Source: Dinochytrium kinnereticum
Lineage: Eukaryota; Chytridiomycota; Chytridiomycetes; Chytridiales; Chytridiaceae
Length of the DNA stretch: 22,854 nt
Assembly: GCA_027604005.1 (NCBI GenBank)
Contig: JADGJT010000352.1
Coordinates: 1 to 22,854, forward strand
Direction: 5' to 3'
Of this stretch, positions 9,463 through 20,118 are shown piece by piece; position 1 is the first letter of the stretch; every line of letters starts with the position of its first letter. The translations under genes were made by a program, and so were the position numbers. Under the pieces are notes generated by a model. That model was not told where the DNA came from and made no database searches. It saw only the letters and a program-made list of their open reading frames with translations.

Positions 9463-9717
9463 GATGGTCTCTGGCGATCCCAGCAATAATTGTGCCCGAC
9501 GAATGTTGTGTGCGTTTTTGTTAGCGTCTGAGTGCCCGCATAAAAAGTTGAGGGAGGAAACAGGTGGGACAACCAGAATATTTTCGTCCCACCTTGCAGT
9601 TTGGGAACCGAACGCTGGTGCCAAACACCCCTCTCGACCGTGTTGATTGGCGCAAGCAAGCTTTGGCCGCTGAAATCAAAGACACAGACTGACTGACAGA
9701 GGAGTTATTTTTATTTT

Positions 9718-11082
9718 TTATTTGAACGGCAGGACATAACGCGCAAACAGACTGGACGCTGCAATCGACGTGCGATTCTTTATCGTCTCCTCCAGCGCCT
9801 GCCGAGTGAACAACCGCAGCTTGTACACCAGCACCTCTCCTACGTCCTCGAGTGTCGTTTTCTTGGCAGTGCCCGTTGCACGCGCCGTTGTTCTCGTGAC
9901 GGTCGGAAAGCCGGTCTCAGTCAGTGTTCTCGCTATGGAGTCTCTACTTTTTGCCATTGAGGCTGACGATATCGTGACGGGTGGCGCTCGTGTATAGATT
10001 GCAGTTGCGGTTGGAGCCGTGCTTAAAACCGCTGAACTGGTTGTGGCCAGAGCGGTCGTCGGTAACGGAACGGGCATGGGTATCTCCAACGTATCATTGG
10101 CGGCAGCGAGTAGGTTCCTTGCGTACACCCAATCATCGTAGCCTGAAGCCTCCAAAAGACGATACGGTACGCTCTCTGCCCTCTCTGTATCGGGCAGTGG
10201 TACATTTCCATCAAGCAGACCATAGCTCAGCACTCTTTGCGACGCAATGGTGAGTTTGAGGTAGGATGGATCATTGATATTTTGTGCGATGCGGTTGTAG
10301 CCCTCCTCCCCGTATAGCTTTTGAAGGTAGGTCAGGTATTCGTCCGCACATCGGAAGTTGGAGAACACAGTGTTATACTCCGCGAACCATGCCGTAAGCC
10401 ACTTCCCTTGCGGAACCGATGCCAAAAAGTAAGTCTCGTAAACCGGAATGGACTTGTTGAGGGAAAACCAGTCGAGATTGTAGGCGAATGCTTCAGACTT
10501 CAACTCCTTTTGTCTGTTTCTGATAGTATCGAGGCTACCAGTAAGAATCGTGGAGGCGTCGATCCAGAAGCCTCCCTGCTCGACCAGTACAGCAAGACGA
10601 ATCCAATTCGCTCTTTGCTGGCGGGTGGTAGACGAATCCCAGAAATGAGGGGGAAGGGGCATGCGTATGTGCTTGGATATGGTGGAGGGTCCAAGAATGG
10701 TGACTTGGTAGCTGGGGTTGTGGAAGGCCCATCCTCTTGTCATGGCCCTTATCATCTCCGGGATCTTGGACTTTGGACCTCCGTCCCAGAACGTCCAGAT
10801 CTTCCTGGGGATCTCCTTCACCTCCACATCATGCCCCCCTTCAGAGGCAAGAGCAGCAGATTGCCGAACATCCGATGGATGGGATAAAGTAAAAGGCTCA
10901 AAGGAGAGGGAGAATATGTCATCTTCGGATGAAGTGGGGTCTGAGGAAGTGAGAGGGAAGTTGCATGTGAGGAGGTTGATGAGAGTGAGCATCAGAGCGC
11001 ATGTGAGCAGCAGGAATCTCCAAGTGAAGACCCTGACGAAAGACATGCGGGAGGTGGTTTTCATCAGCCATGAGGCCGTCAT
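9718..11082 (-). CDS. Type II membrane glycosyltransferase, capsular-polysaccharide-synthesis-like, with Ser/Thr-rich insertion (GT-3)
   Basis: Predicted 454-aa single-exon protein with ATG at 11082; further in-frame ATGs at residues 7 and 13. A short basic tail leads to a transmembrane anchor at about residues 19-40. The transferase domain has IPRKIWTFWDGG (91-102), QQRANWIRLAVLVEQGG, GGFWIDAS (170-177), VYETYFLASVP and NDPSYLKLTIASQRVL (270-285), then SGYDDWVYARNL. These blocks match GT-1 almost position by position, so the two are close paralogues. Unlike GT-1, about 83 residues rich in Ser, Thr, Ala and Pro (about 335-417) separate the YARNL block from the final VYKLR segment. The stretch is in frame and has no clear splice sites. 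The role is inferred to be Golgi glycosylation; donor and acceptor unknown. Confidence 0.85.
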   Translation of the reverse strand: MTASWLMKTTSRMSFVRVFTWRFLLLTCALMLTLINLLTCNFPLTSSDPTSSEDDIFSLSFEPFTLSHPSDVRQSAALASEGGHDVEVKEIPRKIWTFWDGGPKSKIPEMIRAMTRGWAFHNPSYQVTILGPSTISKHIRMPLPPHFWDSSTTRQQRANWIRLAVLVEQGGFWIDASTILTGSLDTIRNRQKELKSEAFAYNLDWFSLNKSIPVYETYFLASVPQGKWLTAWFAEYNTVFSNFRCADEYLTYLQKLYGEEGYNRIAQNINDPSYLKLTIASQRVLSYGLLDGNVPLPDTERAESVPYRLLEASGYDDWVYARNLLAAANDTLEIPMPVPLPTTALATTSSAVLSTAPTATAIYTRAPPVTISSASMAKSRDSIARTLTETGFPTVTRTTARATGTAKKTTLEDVGEVLVYKLRLFTRQALEETIKNRTSIAASSLFARYVLPFK

Positions 11083-11854
11083 CCCGTAGAGAAGATATTC
11101 TCGGTTGTTCGCCGCCTGTGGAGCAGGTGAATGCTATCTGAAGCGGGACGTTTGTGTTGTGTTGTTTCAGCGGCGTCGGAAGCCATCAGCAGCCCAAGAA
11201 AGCGAAGAACTGGCAAGCGCACGTCTTACAGGGTAGAAAGTAGAATCAGAACATTCCAAACTGGTGTTACCAGTAAAGACAAGGTTCTGCGCAAAACCCG
11301 TCGGTTTCTGTGTTTGTCAACTGCCGTGCCGCCCAAGTGCTGGGTGTGGGTGCGAGGAGGAAGATGGGGAGTTATTAAGACTGGGGGGGGCGCTGCCATC
11401 CTGCCACGCACAGCGAGCGGCCAAAGATGCACGACCACTAGACCAACCAGTCGAGTCCTTGGCACTTGCACTTCTGATGAGCCAGCCTCATCGCTGCTTG
11501 CGAGGGTGGTGCTGGTGGCATGCCTTCATAGCGATCAAGCGCATGTTGGAGCTTCAGCCTCTCCAGATCAGCTGTGGAAAACAGGCACTGGCTCATTTGC
11601 TAACACGTCTCGTGCAAGGAAGGCTCTTGCTTTCCGAGTGAAAATTGGATCAGATGTCGTTTGCTCCCATTGTTCCATGAAATCGAACATGGTCCATTGT
11701 CATAATCTTTTCGAATCGGTTGCTGGCGGGCTCTTTTATTTTATACATCAAGGCTGGCCGTGATCGTTGAATACCTCTGGAGGGAATCTGGCGTTGGCGT
11801 CAACACAGTGATAGAGTAACTTGCCCTTTGCATCATGACGGCTTGGGGAGAGAT
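11083..11854. promoter_or_regulatory. Divergent intergenic region between GT-3 and the cyclic-nucleotide-fold gene
   Basis: These 772 bp separate two genes transcribed away from each other and must hold both promoters. A 210-codon plus-strand ATG frame (11131-11763) crosses it, but it shows no domain, has a Cys/Arg/Trp-rich composition and ends before the downstream gene. I treat it as chance. There is a G tract at about 11383-11390. Near the right end, an out-of-frame ATG at 11835 precedes the chosen start at 11855. Confidence 0.45.
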
Positions 11855-14800
11855 ATGGTTGCCACCACGAACTTCCAGTACAGGCCGCAGCAACAGAAAA
11901 GCTCTGTTCCATCCGATATCACCAGCTCTACCGACACAGATCTAAGTGTGGTGACAGGAGCTCGAGGGGACAGCCCACCCAACCTCACCCGAATCCCAAG
12001 GCCAAAACCCTTCCATCCTATCCGTTATCGTATTAATGATAGCAATCCTATTACACTCCAACGCTCACTCCTCACTACCACCACCAACACTTCCCGTCAT
12101 ATCACAACCGCAGCACCGAAATGTAGCACCCCGTCTTTCTCTAGACGTCTCAAAACTCCCGCTTCAACTACGTTTCCGAGTATCGATCACAACGAAAAGG
12201 GTAAAGAGGTATTGCGGGATCTGCTCAGGGACTGGGACGGCGGATCAGGATCAATACAGCTGGGTGGGCAGCCAGAAGCGTATCCTGTGGGGATACCTGC
12301 AACACCTCGAACCCTCAAGACCCCAAAGACGCCCAAGACATCACGGCGCCAAAAAAACAGGGTCGCAGATTCAAGAACTCAGCCGACAACCCATAATGAC
12401 CATTCTCTCACACCCTCGGACTCGGTGAGAGGCAGCCGCACCAACCTGATTGACAAGTCGACCGCTATATCTCAGCGATCAAATCGCGTGAGATTTGATG
12501 CGCTGACTTTAAGACCAACTACCACTGATGCACAGTTAAAATTTCCTGCAGCGCATCCATCTAAAGGAAATTTATATGGACGAGGTCAGAATGAACTGAG
12601 AAGAAGCGATATCAGAAAATCTGGAGAGGCTGAAGGCCAGAAGCTTCCTGATATAAGGCCTCCTACTGTGATGGGACAATTGGACCGGACTAGTGTGGGG
12701 AAGCCGTTGGCTATGGATCCTCAAAGAGAAGGTGCAGGTAATACGCGGAGGCCCGATAAAATTGACGTGATGGGCAACCCACCTGGAGCTCCGGTGACTA
12801 TCACCAGTAGCGTGGTGCTAACGAGAATTTCGACGGCTGATATGAGAATTGGAGAAGTAAATGGGGCTTCAGGCAGCACTGGTGCTTCGTCTCAGAGGGA
12901 AGGGGTACCGTCAAGAGCCTCAACTTCCGGAAATACGGGGGAAAAGTTGATGACCCATCACGACGGAACAGCGGCTCGTCTGTCGACGGCAGGTAAATCG
13001 CATACAAGGGATTCAACGGCGGAGCGGGCAGGACCTGTGCACCAATTTGTAATGCAATCAAGGCTACCTACTGCAATATCGACGTTAACCGCAGCCCCGC
13101 CACAGCGTGCCTCGACTTCAACTACTGAAAGACCACCATGGAACCCCAACACGAAGCTCGAAGCCCGAGATTTAGTCGAAGTGTCCGAGATGCGAGCCTC
13201 CACTGTTGAGGTAGAGCCAGTACTCCCGCTGCATCTCCTTCCATACCATCATGAACCCCAAATAGCTCTATTATCAGCAAACTACGATATGAGAGCTTTC
13301 ACGCACGATCCGTCGCAAGGCAGAACCCGCGCCTCAACGAACACAACACCACGCGCGAACCAGCGACCCAAGACTCAACCTAACACAGGTTCAAATACGC
13401 CGACCAATCGCCATCATGCTCGCCGTCATACGACAGAACCTACTCCCACCAAAAAAGAAAAGCCGCCTCCACCCACGCCCCCTGAATTAAGCTTTGAAAC
13501 GCGTCCCATGTCTCCACACCGCTCATACAACCTCGGCGATCACATCAGGGCGGCCGCGATGCGTATGCATCCCCCTGACCTCAAAGACAATTTCAATGCC
13601 CGTATGCGGGCACTGTTTCTTCCATCATTGTTTCAAAGTTCGGAGGACATAAGCAATGCACCCCAAAAGAGAAGAAACGATAGCGAAGAAAATTTGGCTC
13701 GTCGGACGACCACAGCTGCACCCGCTAGCGATCTTGCAGATGATGGTGATGAGGCCATCGCGAGATTTGAGTTTGGGAATGCAAGGGCTGCTGCGAAGAG
13801 GGCGATGAGGGCTGCAGGTGTTTCCACGGAAGATAACCCGTCGGCGATCAGGTTTGATCGAGGCGGCGGCATGGCAAAGCCTCGCCGTACGGTGGTGGGT
13901 GGGAAGAGGGCGATGCTTCTCTCGCCCAAATCCCACAAACTCAAATACCCTCTTGCAACCATTGATAAAGCCATCTATGAGCTCACGCCCCCTGATCTCC
14001 CGCGATCAACTCTTCTTTGGCGAGTAGCGATGTTTAATGCGTTCAAACAACACCGTATCCACCATGATGTTTTGGAAGATAAAGCTGATATGGCTGGTGG
14101 GGAGAGAATTGGAGATGTCATTCATGTTGGGGACAAAGCAGTCGATGAAGGGATTAGGGATCGGTTGGACGTTATATCAGCCATGAGGATTAGAAGACTT
14201 TTGGATGTTCCGGTGAATACAAGGGATGATTCAGAGATGGATGAGATGGATGGAATTTTGGGCAGGTTTAAGCTGTTTTCGCGACTGCCGCCATCGGTTA
14301 GTAGTAGGGTTTTTTCGTTTTGCCGGCGGGGCTCCTTCTAGGTTATTGTTATTCATACCCTTTTATTTTCTGAATAAGACTGTCTAATTATTTCTTCATT
14401 TGAAAACAGCACCGTTATAAGCTCTACAATACATGCAAACTAGCCGTTTACCCTCGAAATAAGGTACTAATACGCGAAAACACTCAGGCAAAACAAATGT
14501 ACGTTATTCTACTCGGTGAATGCCTCCTTCAAATCCGACCAAATCACCCGACAGCCTCGGTTAATCTTCGATTGGGCGTGGGAGGAGCAGCAGGTGAATT
14601 TCAAACATATGCACTGAATGAGACAAGGAACATGCGGGCGGTTTGCACGATGAGGACAGAGTGCCTTGTGATTGATAAGCTGGATTTTGTGACCATTTCA
14701 AGGGAGGCCAGAACAGTTGATAATTATGTCGCAGAGTTCTTTGCGACAGTGCCGAGTTTGCTCAGCGCCGAGAAACAATTGCCGGTCTTTTTGAGTCAAA

Positions 14801-15576
14801 GAAGGTGAGTATTTTATTTGAAATCTTACTCTTCTCAAAACGGGCTTCTTGTGTTCATCTGTCTCCTCATTCCTTAACTGACCGTACGCATACAAAACAA
14901 CAGCATTGTCCGCCGCTACGATCCCGAAACTCTTCTTATAAGAGCCAACGAAGTTTGTCCGAATAACTACTTCATAGTCCGTGGAAAATGTAGAGCACTT
15001 CACATGGTCACTTTTGTAAAACAAGACCTCGGGCCCGCGCAAGACGCGCTTTCTACAGTTATGGGGTCTCATGCGAGACATCGCTACAGCCTCACTCCAT
15101 ACACAAACCAAAAGCTTAACGATGATGATGAGCTCGTAAGAGAGCTGGCAACGGTTATGGAACTGGGCCCTGGACAAATGTTCCCCCCCCTCATCGGATC
15201 AAAAGTAACAGCTACACAGGATCACGATGCTGAGGATCTTGACACTCGAAGGAAGCGATACTCTGAGAGCCCAGCACCTTCACCATTCCACTTTGTTGTT
15301 GTTGAGAAGCTGGAATGTGTGGTCATATCTCATCAAGACCTTGTTGAGACCGTCCCTAAAGAGATTTTGCAGAAGCTTTGCGATAGCTCCATGGGAATCA
15401 CTGAGGTATCTTCACAGGAGATTGAGGAGCGCTATCTCGCTTCTCAGGGATGGAGAGGATCCAGGGATTTGGACGTTAGCGTGATGAGGGACTTAGTGGA
15501 TCCCGACTCTTTTAAGGATGAATCTTGGAGTAATCCAGTTGTCAAACGGAGGGGGGCGGAGGAGGAGGGTGAATGA
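11855..15576 (+). CDS. Cyclic-nucleotide-binding-domain protein with long disordered N-terminus
   Basis: Three exons: 11855-14296, 14410-14804 and 14904-15576, encoding 1169 aa. Both introns are GT-AG (GTTAGT and GTGAGT donors; phases 0 and 2). The first ~700 residues are Ser/Thr/Pro/Arg-rich and look disordered. Near residue 803 the chain enters a cyclic-nucleotide-binding fold: LGRFKLFSRLPPS joins across intron 1 to HRYKLYNTCKLAVYPRNKVLIRE and MYVILLGECLLQI, followed by a phosphate-binding-cassette-like GGAAGEF...NMRAVC stretch. A second, more degenerate fold follows intron 2 (RYDPETLLIRANEV, NYFIVRGKC, LGPGQMFPPLIG). The combination suggests a regulatory or scaffold protein that may sense cAMP/cGMP; no catalytic or channel domain is seen. 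The open frame reaches upstream to 11828 without an in-frame ATG. Confidence 0.82.
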
Positions 15577-15883
15577 GTGAATAGGGGGAGTACATGATTC
15601 TTTATTATAATGGGGATACTGCATAATTCCCAATCCACCAAATAATATTAAATGTTAATGCAAATAAATGAGTGGCCAGCAGCGTGATGACTTAAGTGTA
15701 GGGAAGCTTTTTCTATAGAAGAAGCACAGCGAACGAAAACAAGATATTCGAAAGAATCCAACCCTTCATCGAAACAAGTGGGTAATTATTGTAGGCTGGT
15801 TCCAAGCCGATAGAGTCAAAATGCAAGTGTTGTATGATGCAGGGAAAGATTACGTGAGTTTTTAATGGCAGATTCTTTCATGA
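15577..15883. other. Convergent 3' intergenic region
   Basis: The cyclic-nucleotide-fold gene and the GTPase gene end here facing each other, 307 bp apart. AT-rich, with AATAAT/AATAAA-like strings around 15641-15666 that could act in 3'-end formation. No gene seen. Confidence 0.5.
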
Positions 15884-17557
15884 CTATCTTCCACTGGCGC
15901 CGGCAATAACACCGTTCTACAAAGCGAGACATGTGAATAGGCAAACCCACGAAGAATTCGGACGGAAAAAAGGTGAAAACTTACCGCAACGCCAGTAAGA
16001 AAGTTTACACTATGCTTCCAGGCATAGTAATTGCTCATTATCATAAGTGAGATCGCAAACTTTATAAACCGAATAACTCTCCGAACCATATCGATTACTT
16101 GTTGAATCACCTCAGTCACCAGCCCATTTACTCGATCCATCCATTGGGAGTATTTTTTAATCTCCTCCGATTTCCTCGCATGAGCAGCCCGAAGATCCTC
16201 CTCAAAGTTTTTGAAATTCCTCTCCCAAGTGGACTTTGCGATAAGAGCTGCCTCGTGGGGATGAAGCTTCGAGATGAATGTATCGAGATCTGTAACAGCA
16301 GAGCTAGCTGCACCTTCAATGTCTCGGAGGATGGCGCGGAGGTGCTTTCGCCCGGATATCTGAGAGGGGTGATTGCCTGAGCGCTTTACTTTATCGACGA
16401 ATTCGGACCAAAGAGAGTTGGCAGCTTCTGAAGCCATATTTGCAACCATAGCTTCTGTTGCAGAGACCATGTTAAAGCGGCTACCGCCATCGCGTATTTG
16501 GGAAACAAGCTGTCGCGAGCGATGATGAAGAGTGGTTATGATATGTTCAAAAGACGAAGAAGAAAACATATAGCAAGGCAGCTAGAAGGTTAATACGAGA
16601 ACACCCACCTCATTGACTAACTGAATAACGGTGTTTCCATCCACAGGCACATTACCAACAACAAACGGTGACTTTTTCTCCTTAAGGACCTCAGCAATAG
16701 ACCCACAAGACTCGTCGAACAGGAAATTCGCGCTAGCCTCATTGTTGAAAGGTAGCTTTGCAAACTCAACATCAAATCTCGACTTGATGAGCCTCCGAAT
16801 GCGGTTAGTTGTCTCGTCCCCGTCGTTCTCGCAGAGCAGATCTTCGAGAAGCCTTCGGTCCGAGTGATCACCATTGAAGGACATATTTTCGACAAAAACC
16901 AGCGACCTAGTAATATCAACATCGTCGGTGCTTGTCGCATACCCCTTTTTGACACATGTTTAGACGATAATTTGAGGAGAGTGAACAACGCATTCACAGC
17001 GATGGAAAATGACTTACCATGTTGACGACTTGCATGACAGTGTCAAGCCCCCCGGTCGTGAAACAACCTCTTTCAAACACGTACATCCTCGAACTCAATC
17101 TAGCCGCCAGCCCAATAACAAAAGGGATAGCCGTCTGATTGTGGTTGGCGCTCCCTTCACAGTCTAGAAACACAAAGGAGCCCTCCCCATCAGGATTCCT
17201 GAATACCATCATATCGATTCCATGGGTGCAAGGTACATTTCCGTTTTGAGACAGGAAGCGGTGATGGTCATTCCCAACTATCTTTGATCGTATCCGGGTG
17301 GCAGTATAGGACTTGCCAGACCTCCCCAACCCGACAAAAGCGACCATGTATAATGGGGAGGGTAGCTGAGATAAAATGGTTTCCGCTTCGGGAGATATGC
17401 CTGTAGCTTCGTATCGGATGGATGTGGTATTGGGGACGGGGACTGACTTGACCGTGACCAGTGGGACCGGCTGAGGGATGGTTTCCCAAGGCACTGCAGG
17501 CGCCCTTCTTCTTCTCCTCCCAAGGATGGAATTGATGGCAGCGGCAGTGTATTCCAT
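15884..17557 (-). CDS. GB1/RHD3-type large GTPase with C-terminal membrane segment (GBP/atlastin-like)
   Basis: Four exons on the minus strand: 17557-17018, 16944-16609, 16509-15985 and 15916-15884, encoding 477 aa. All introns are phase 0 (donors GTAAGT, GTGGGT, GTAAGT; 73, 99 and 68 nt). The GTPase domain has the P-loop GLGRSGKS (76-83), a guanylate-binding-protein-like switch I CTHGIDM (Thr111) and the DCEG Walker B/G3 (132-135). At the G4 position (195-201) I read LVFVENM instead of the usual Arg-Asp. A helical region follows, rich in charged residues, then a hydrophobic stretch at about 436-464 and a short tail. By family, these proteins dimerise on GTP and act on membranes (ER fusion, vacuole or pathogen membranes); the exact role here is unknown. 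The start is uncertain: the frame stays open about 77 codons upstream of ATG 17557 with no ATG, and an upstream exon beginning at ATG 17892 is possible. Confidence 0.8.
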
Positions 17558-18043
17558 GCTTGACGATATGGCTGTGCTTCGTAGTCCTGTGGATGAAACC
17601 TTCTGTCTCGAGTCAGTCGCCTGGTTGTTGTAAGATTCACAGATTTGGAGGATGCTCGAATGCAAATGCAAAAGTTGTTCTTTCGCGAATCCGTAGATCA
17701 AGCCATGCGGAGAAAGTTTGAAGCCGCAGACCCATGTGCAGGATGAACGCCATAAAGATTGAAACGATTGAACGATTGATACACCTCTGCTTCAACATCG
17801 GACGCGGGCAGCTGTCTTGCAACTTTTGCATGCACGATATTACACTTGCACGGCATATTCTTCGTCTGAGGAGCTGCCCTAACTCCCGTCATTCACGCGG
17901 TCTCCAGGTCGGCTGCATTGCGCTCTCCTCATACACCTGAGCAGATAATCAACCTTCCTCTTGCTGATGCTGCTGGGAGGCGCCTGCGCGCTATAACGCC
18001 AAAACACACAGCAGATTGGAAATTTGACTCCAGAAAAAAAATA
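17558..18043. promoter_or_regulatory. Divergent promoter region of the GTPase and NMT genes
   Basis: The GTPase start (minus) and NMT start (plus) are 486 bp apart and face away from each other, so this interval should contain both promoters and 5' leaders. Open frames cross it on the minus strand and may include a missed first exon of the GTPase. No distinct TATA box seen. Confidence 0.45.
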
Positions 18044-20029
18044 ATGAAGATCGAAGACCTCAACCCAACAACAGAGAATCCCTCGAATGAGGTGGACGAC
18101 GAGGACAATGACGATGTAGACGACGCTGCACAGGGAGATGTGAACACATCCACTACACCCTCAGCCAAGAAGAAGAAGAAGAAGCCAAAGAAGAAGGCCG
18201 CCGTCGTGTCCGCTGCTGTCCAGCCTGGCGCCGAGACAGCCCTAGGCGAGGCCACAAAGCCCCAGGCGGCTGTGGCCTCGGCTGTGGAGGGATCTTTGGG
18301 AATGAAGGCTCTTCAGTCTCTTGTCGAGAAAGTAAGTTTGATTTGGGAGATGCATTGCTTTGTTCAGACCTATCTGATGCTTTGAAGTTGGGAGGCCTCA
18401 GCGTACTCGAGTCGAAGCCGACGACTTTTAAGGAAGCTAAAGGATGGAGCAATTATAAGTTCTGGAGCACTCAGCCTGTGCCAAAGACGGGTGGGTTTTG
18501 CATCCCGGATTTGCCAGAACTGTTTTGACGGCTTTGCAGATGAGACAGTTGTGGAAGACGGCGTCATTGAAGATGACAAGACGGCCGATGAAATTCAAAA
18601 AGAGCCTTATGAACTCAAGGGTGGGTTTGAATGGTCCACTTTGGACATCAACGACGAGGCTCAGGTTTTTTTTGGGATACATCTCCTTCAGTGCTGACCA
18701 GTTTGAAGCAGATTAAGGAAGTTTACGAGCTTTTGACGCAGAACTATGTTGAGGATGATGATGCCATGTTTCGCTTTGACTACTCTGCCGAGTTTCTGAA
18801 ATGGTGGGTTCTTTCAGACCCTGTCACTTTTCGTGCTCACCCATCTTCCAAATCAGGGCATTGCAACCCCCAGGCTGGAAGAAGATATGGCATCTTGGAG
18901 TCCGAGTCTCAACCAACAAGAAGCTTGTTGCTTTTATCAGCGGCATTCCCGCTGATATTTCAATTCATCAAACGTGAGGCTTAAACATGAGTAGATGGAG
19001 GTTCTGACGAATCTACATTAGAAAAAAGACCCTTGTCGAAATCAACTTCCTCTGCGTTCACAAGAAGCTGAGATCAAAGAGGCTAGCTCCCTTACTCATC
19101 AAAGAAATCACAAGGCTAGTCAACTTGGAAGGGATTTTCCAAGCCGTCTACACTGCTGGCGCTTTCCTTCCCAAGCCTTTCTCGACATGCCGATACTATC
19201 ATCGATCCCTTAACCCGAAAAAGCTAATCGAGACAGGCTTCTCGGCGCTTTCACGCAGAATGACGATGGCAAGCACCATTAAGCTTTACAGGCTTCCTGA
19301 GGTGTGTCCGTTTTTTGATCACCACATGATTCATTGGTTTTGCCTTTTCTCTTTGCCTTTAAGGTCAATCGCCATCTAACCTTTCATCATGCCAATTTCA
19401 GTCACCTTTATTGCCGGGGACGAGAAAAATGGAGGCTCGAGACGTTTCAAAAGTATGTAAGCTGGTGAATGAGTATCTATCACGTTTCGAAGTGGCCCCC
19501 CATCTCAGTGAGGACGAGGTTAAGCATTGGCTTCTGCCCTTAGAAACCGTGGTTTACAGCTGCGTAGTTGAGGTACGGAAGAATATGCGGGTTGGCGGGT
19601 TGTTCAAACTAACTTTTGCTAAGGATCCCGAGACGAAGGAGATTACTGATTTCTACTCGTTCTACTCCCTTCCATCCTCGGTTATTGGGAATCCCAAGCA
19701 CTCGCACATTCGAGCAGCCTATCTTTTCTACTACGCTCCAAAGGGGATGGGTGCGGATAAGAAGAGGTTCCAAGACATCATTAAGGACGCCTTGATCTTG
19801 GCCAAGAATGTGAGGACTTTTTTTTTATCACTTGTTTCTCCAAATGCCGAGACTCACTGCTTTCGTCTAGAATGGCTTTGATGTGTTCAACTGCCTTGAC
19901 TTGATGGACAATAAGGAGTTCCTCACCGACCTCAAGTTTGGGCGTGGTGACGGTAACCTCCATTACTACTTCTACAACTACCGCTGCCGGGACGTGGCCC
20001 CAGAGAAGCTCGGCCTTGTCCTTTTGTAA
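18044..20029 (+). CDS. NMT1: Glycylpeptide N-tetradecanoyltransferase (N-myristoyltransferase)
   Basis: Eight exons: 18044-18331, 18388-18490, 18540-18664, 18712-18803, 18857-18973, 19022-19301, 19402-19809, 19871-20029, giving 523 aa. The enzyme moves myristate from myristoyl-CoA to N-terminal glycines of cytosolic proteins. An acidic then Lys-rich N-terminus ([10 protein letters not shown]), as in other NMTs, precedes the catalytic fold. Diagnostic blocks in order: [41 protein letters not shown], the family signature [38 protein letters not shown], the second signature FGRGDGN, and the terminal GLVLL whose carboxylate acts as base. Introns are 47-100 nt. The donor of intron 3 (18665) is an unusual GTTTTT, and its acceptor could shift by one codon. 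The open frame extends upstream of ATG 18044 to 17918 without another ATG. The stop is 89 bp from the next ATG. Confidence 0.96.
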
Positions 20030-20118
20030 TACAACCCCACTCATCTGCTGGTCGTCGTCTGCAGACCATCGGTTATCAGCTGTCTGTTGCACATTTTAGG
20101 GAATTTCACCATTCGAAG

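Noticed and set aside
11131..11763. 210-codon plus-strand ATG open frame
   Set aside because: No domain, odd Cys/Arg/Trp composition, lies entirely in a divergent promoter region and overlaps a G tract; probably chance.
12801..13203. Antisense frames opposite the cyclic-nucleotide-fold gene
   Set aside because: They mirror the low-complexity coding strand and have no domains.
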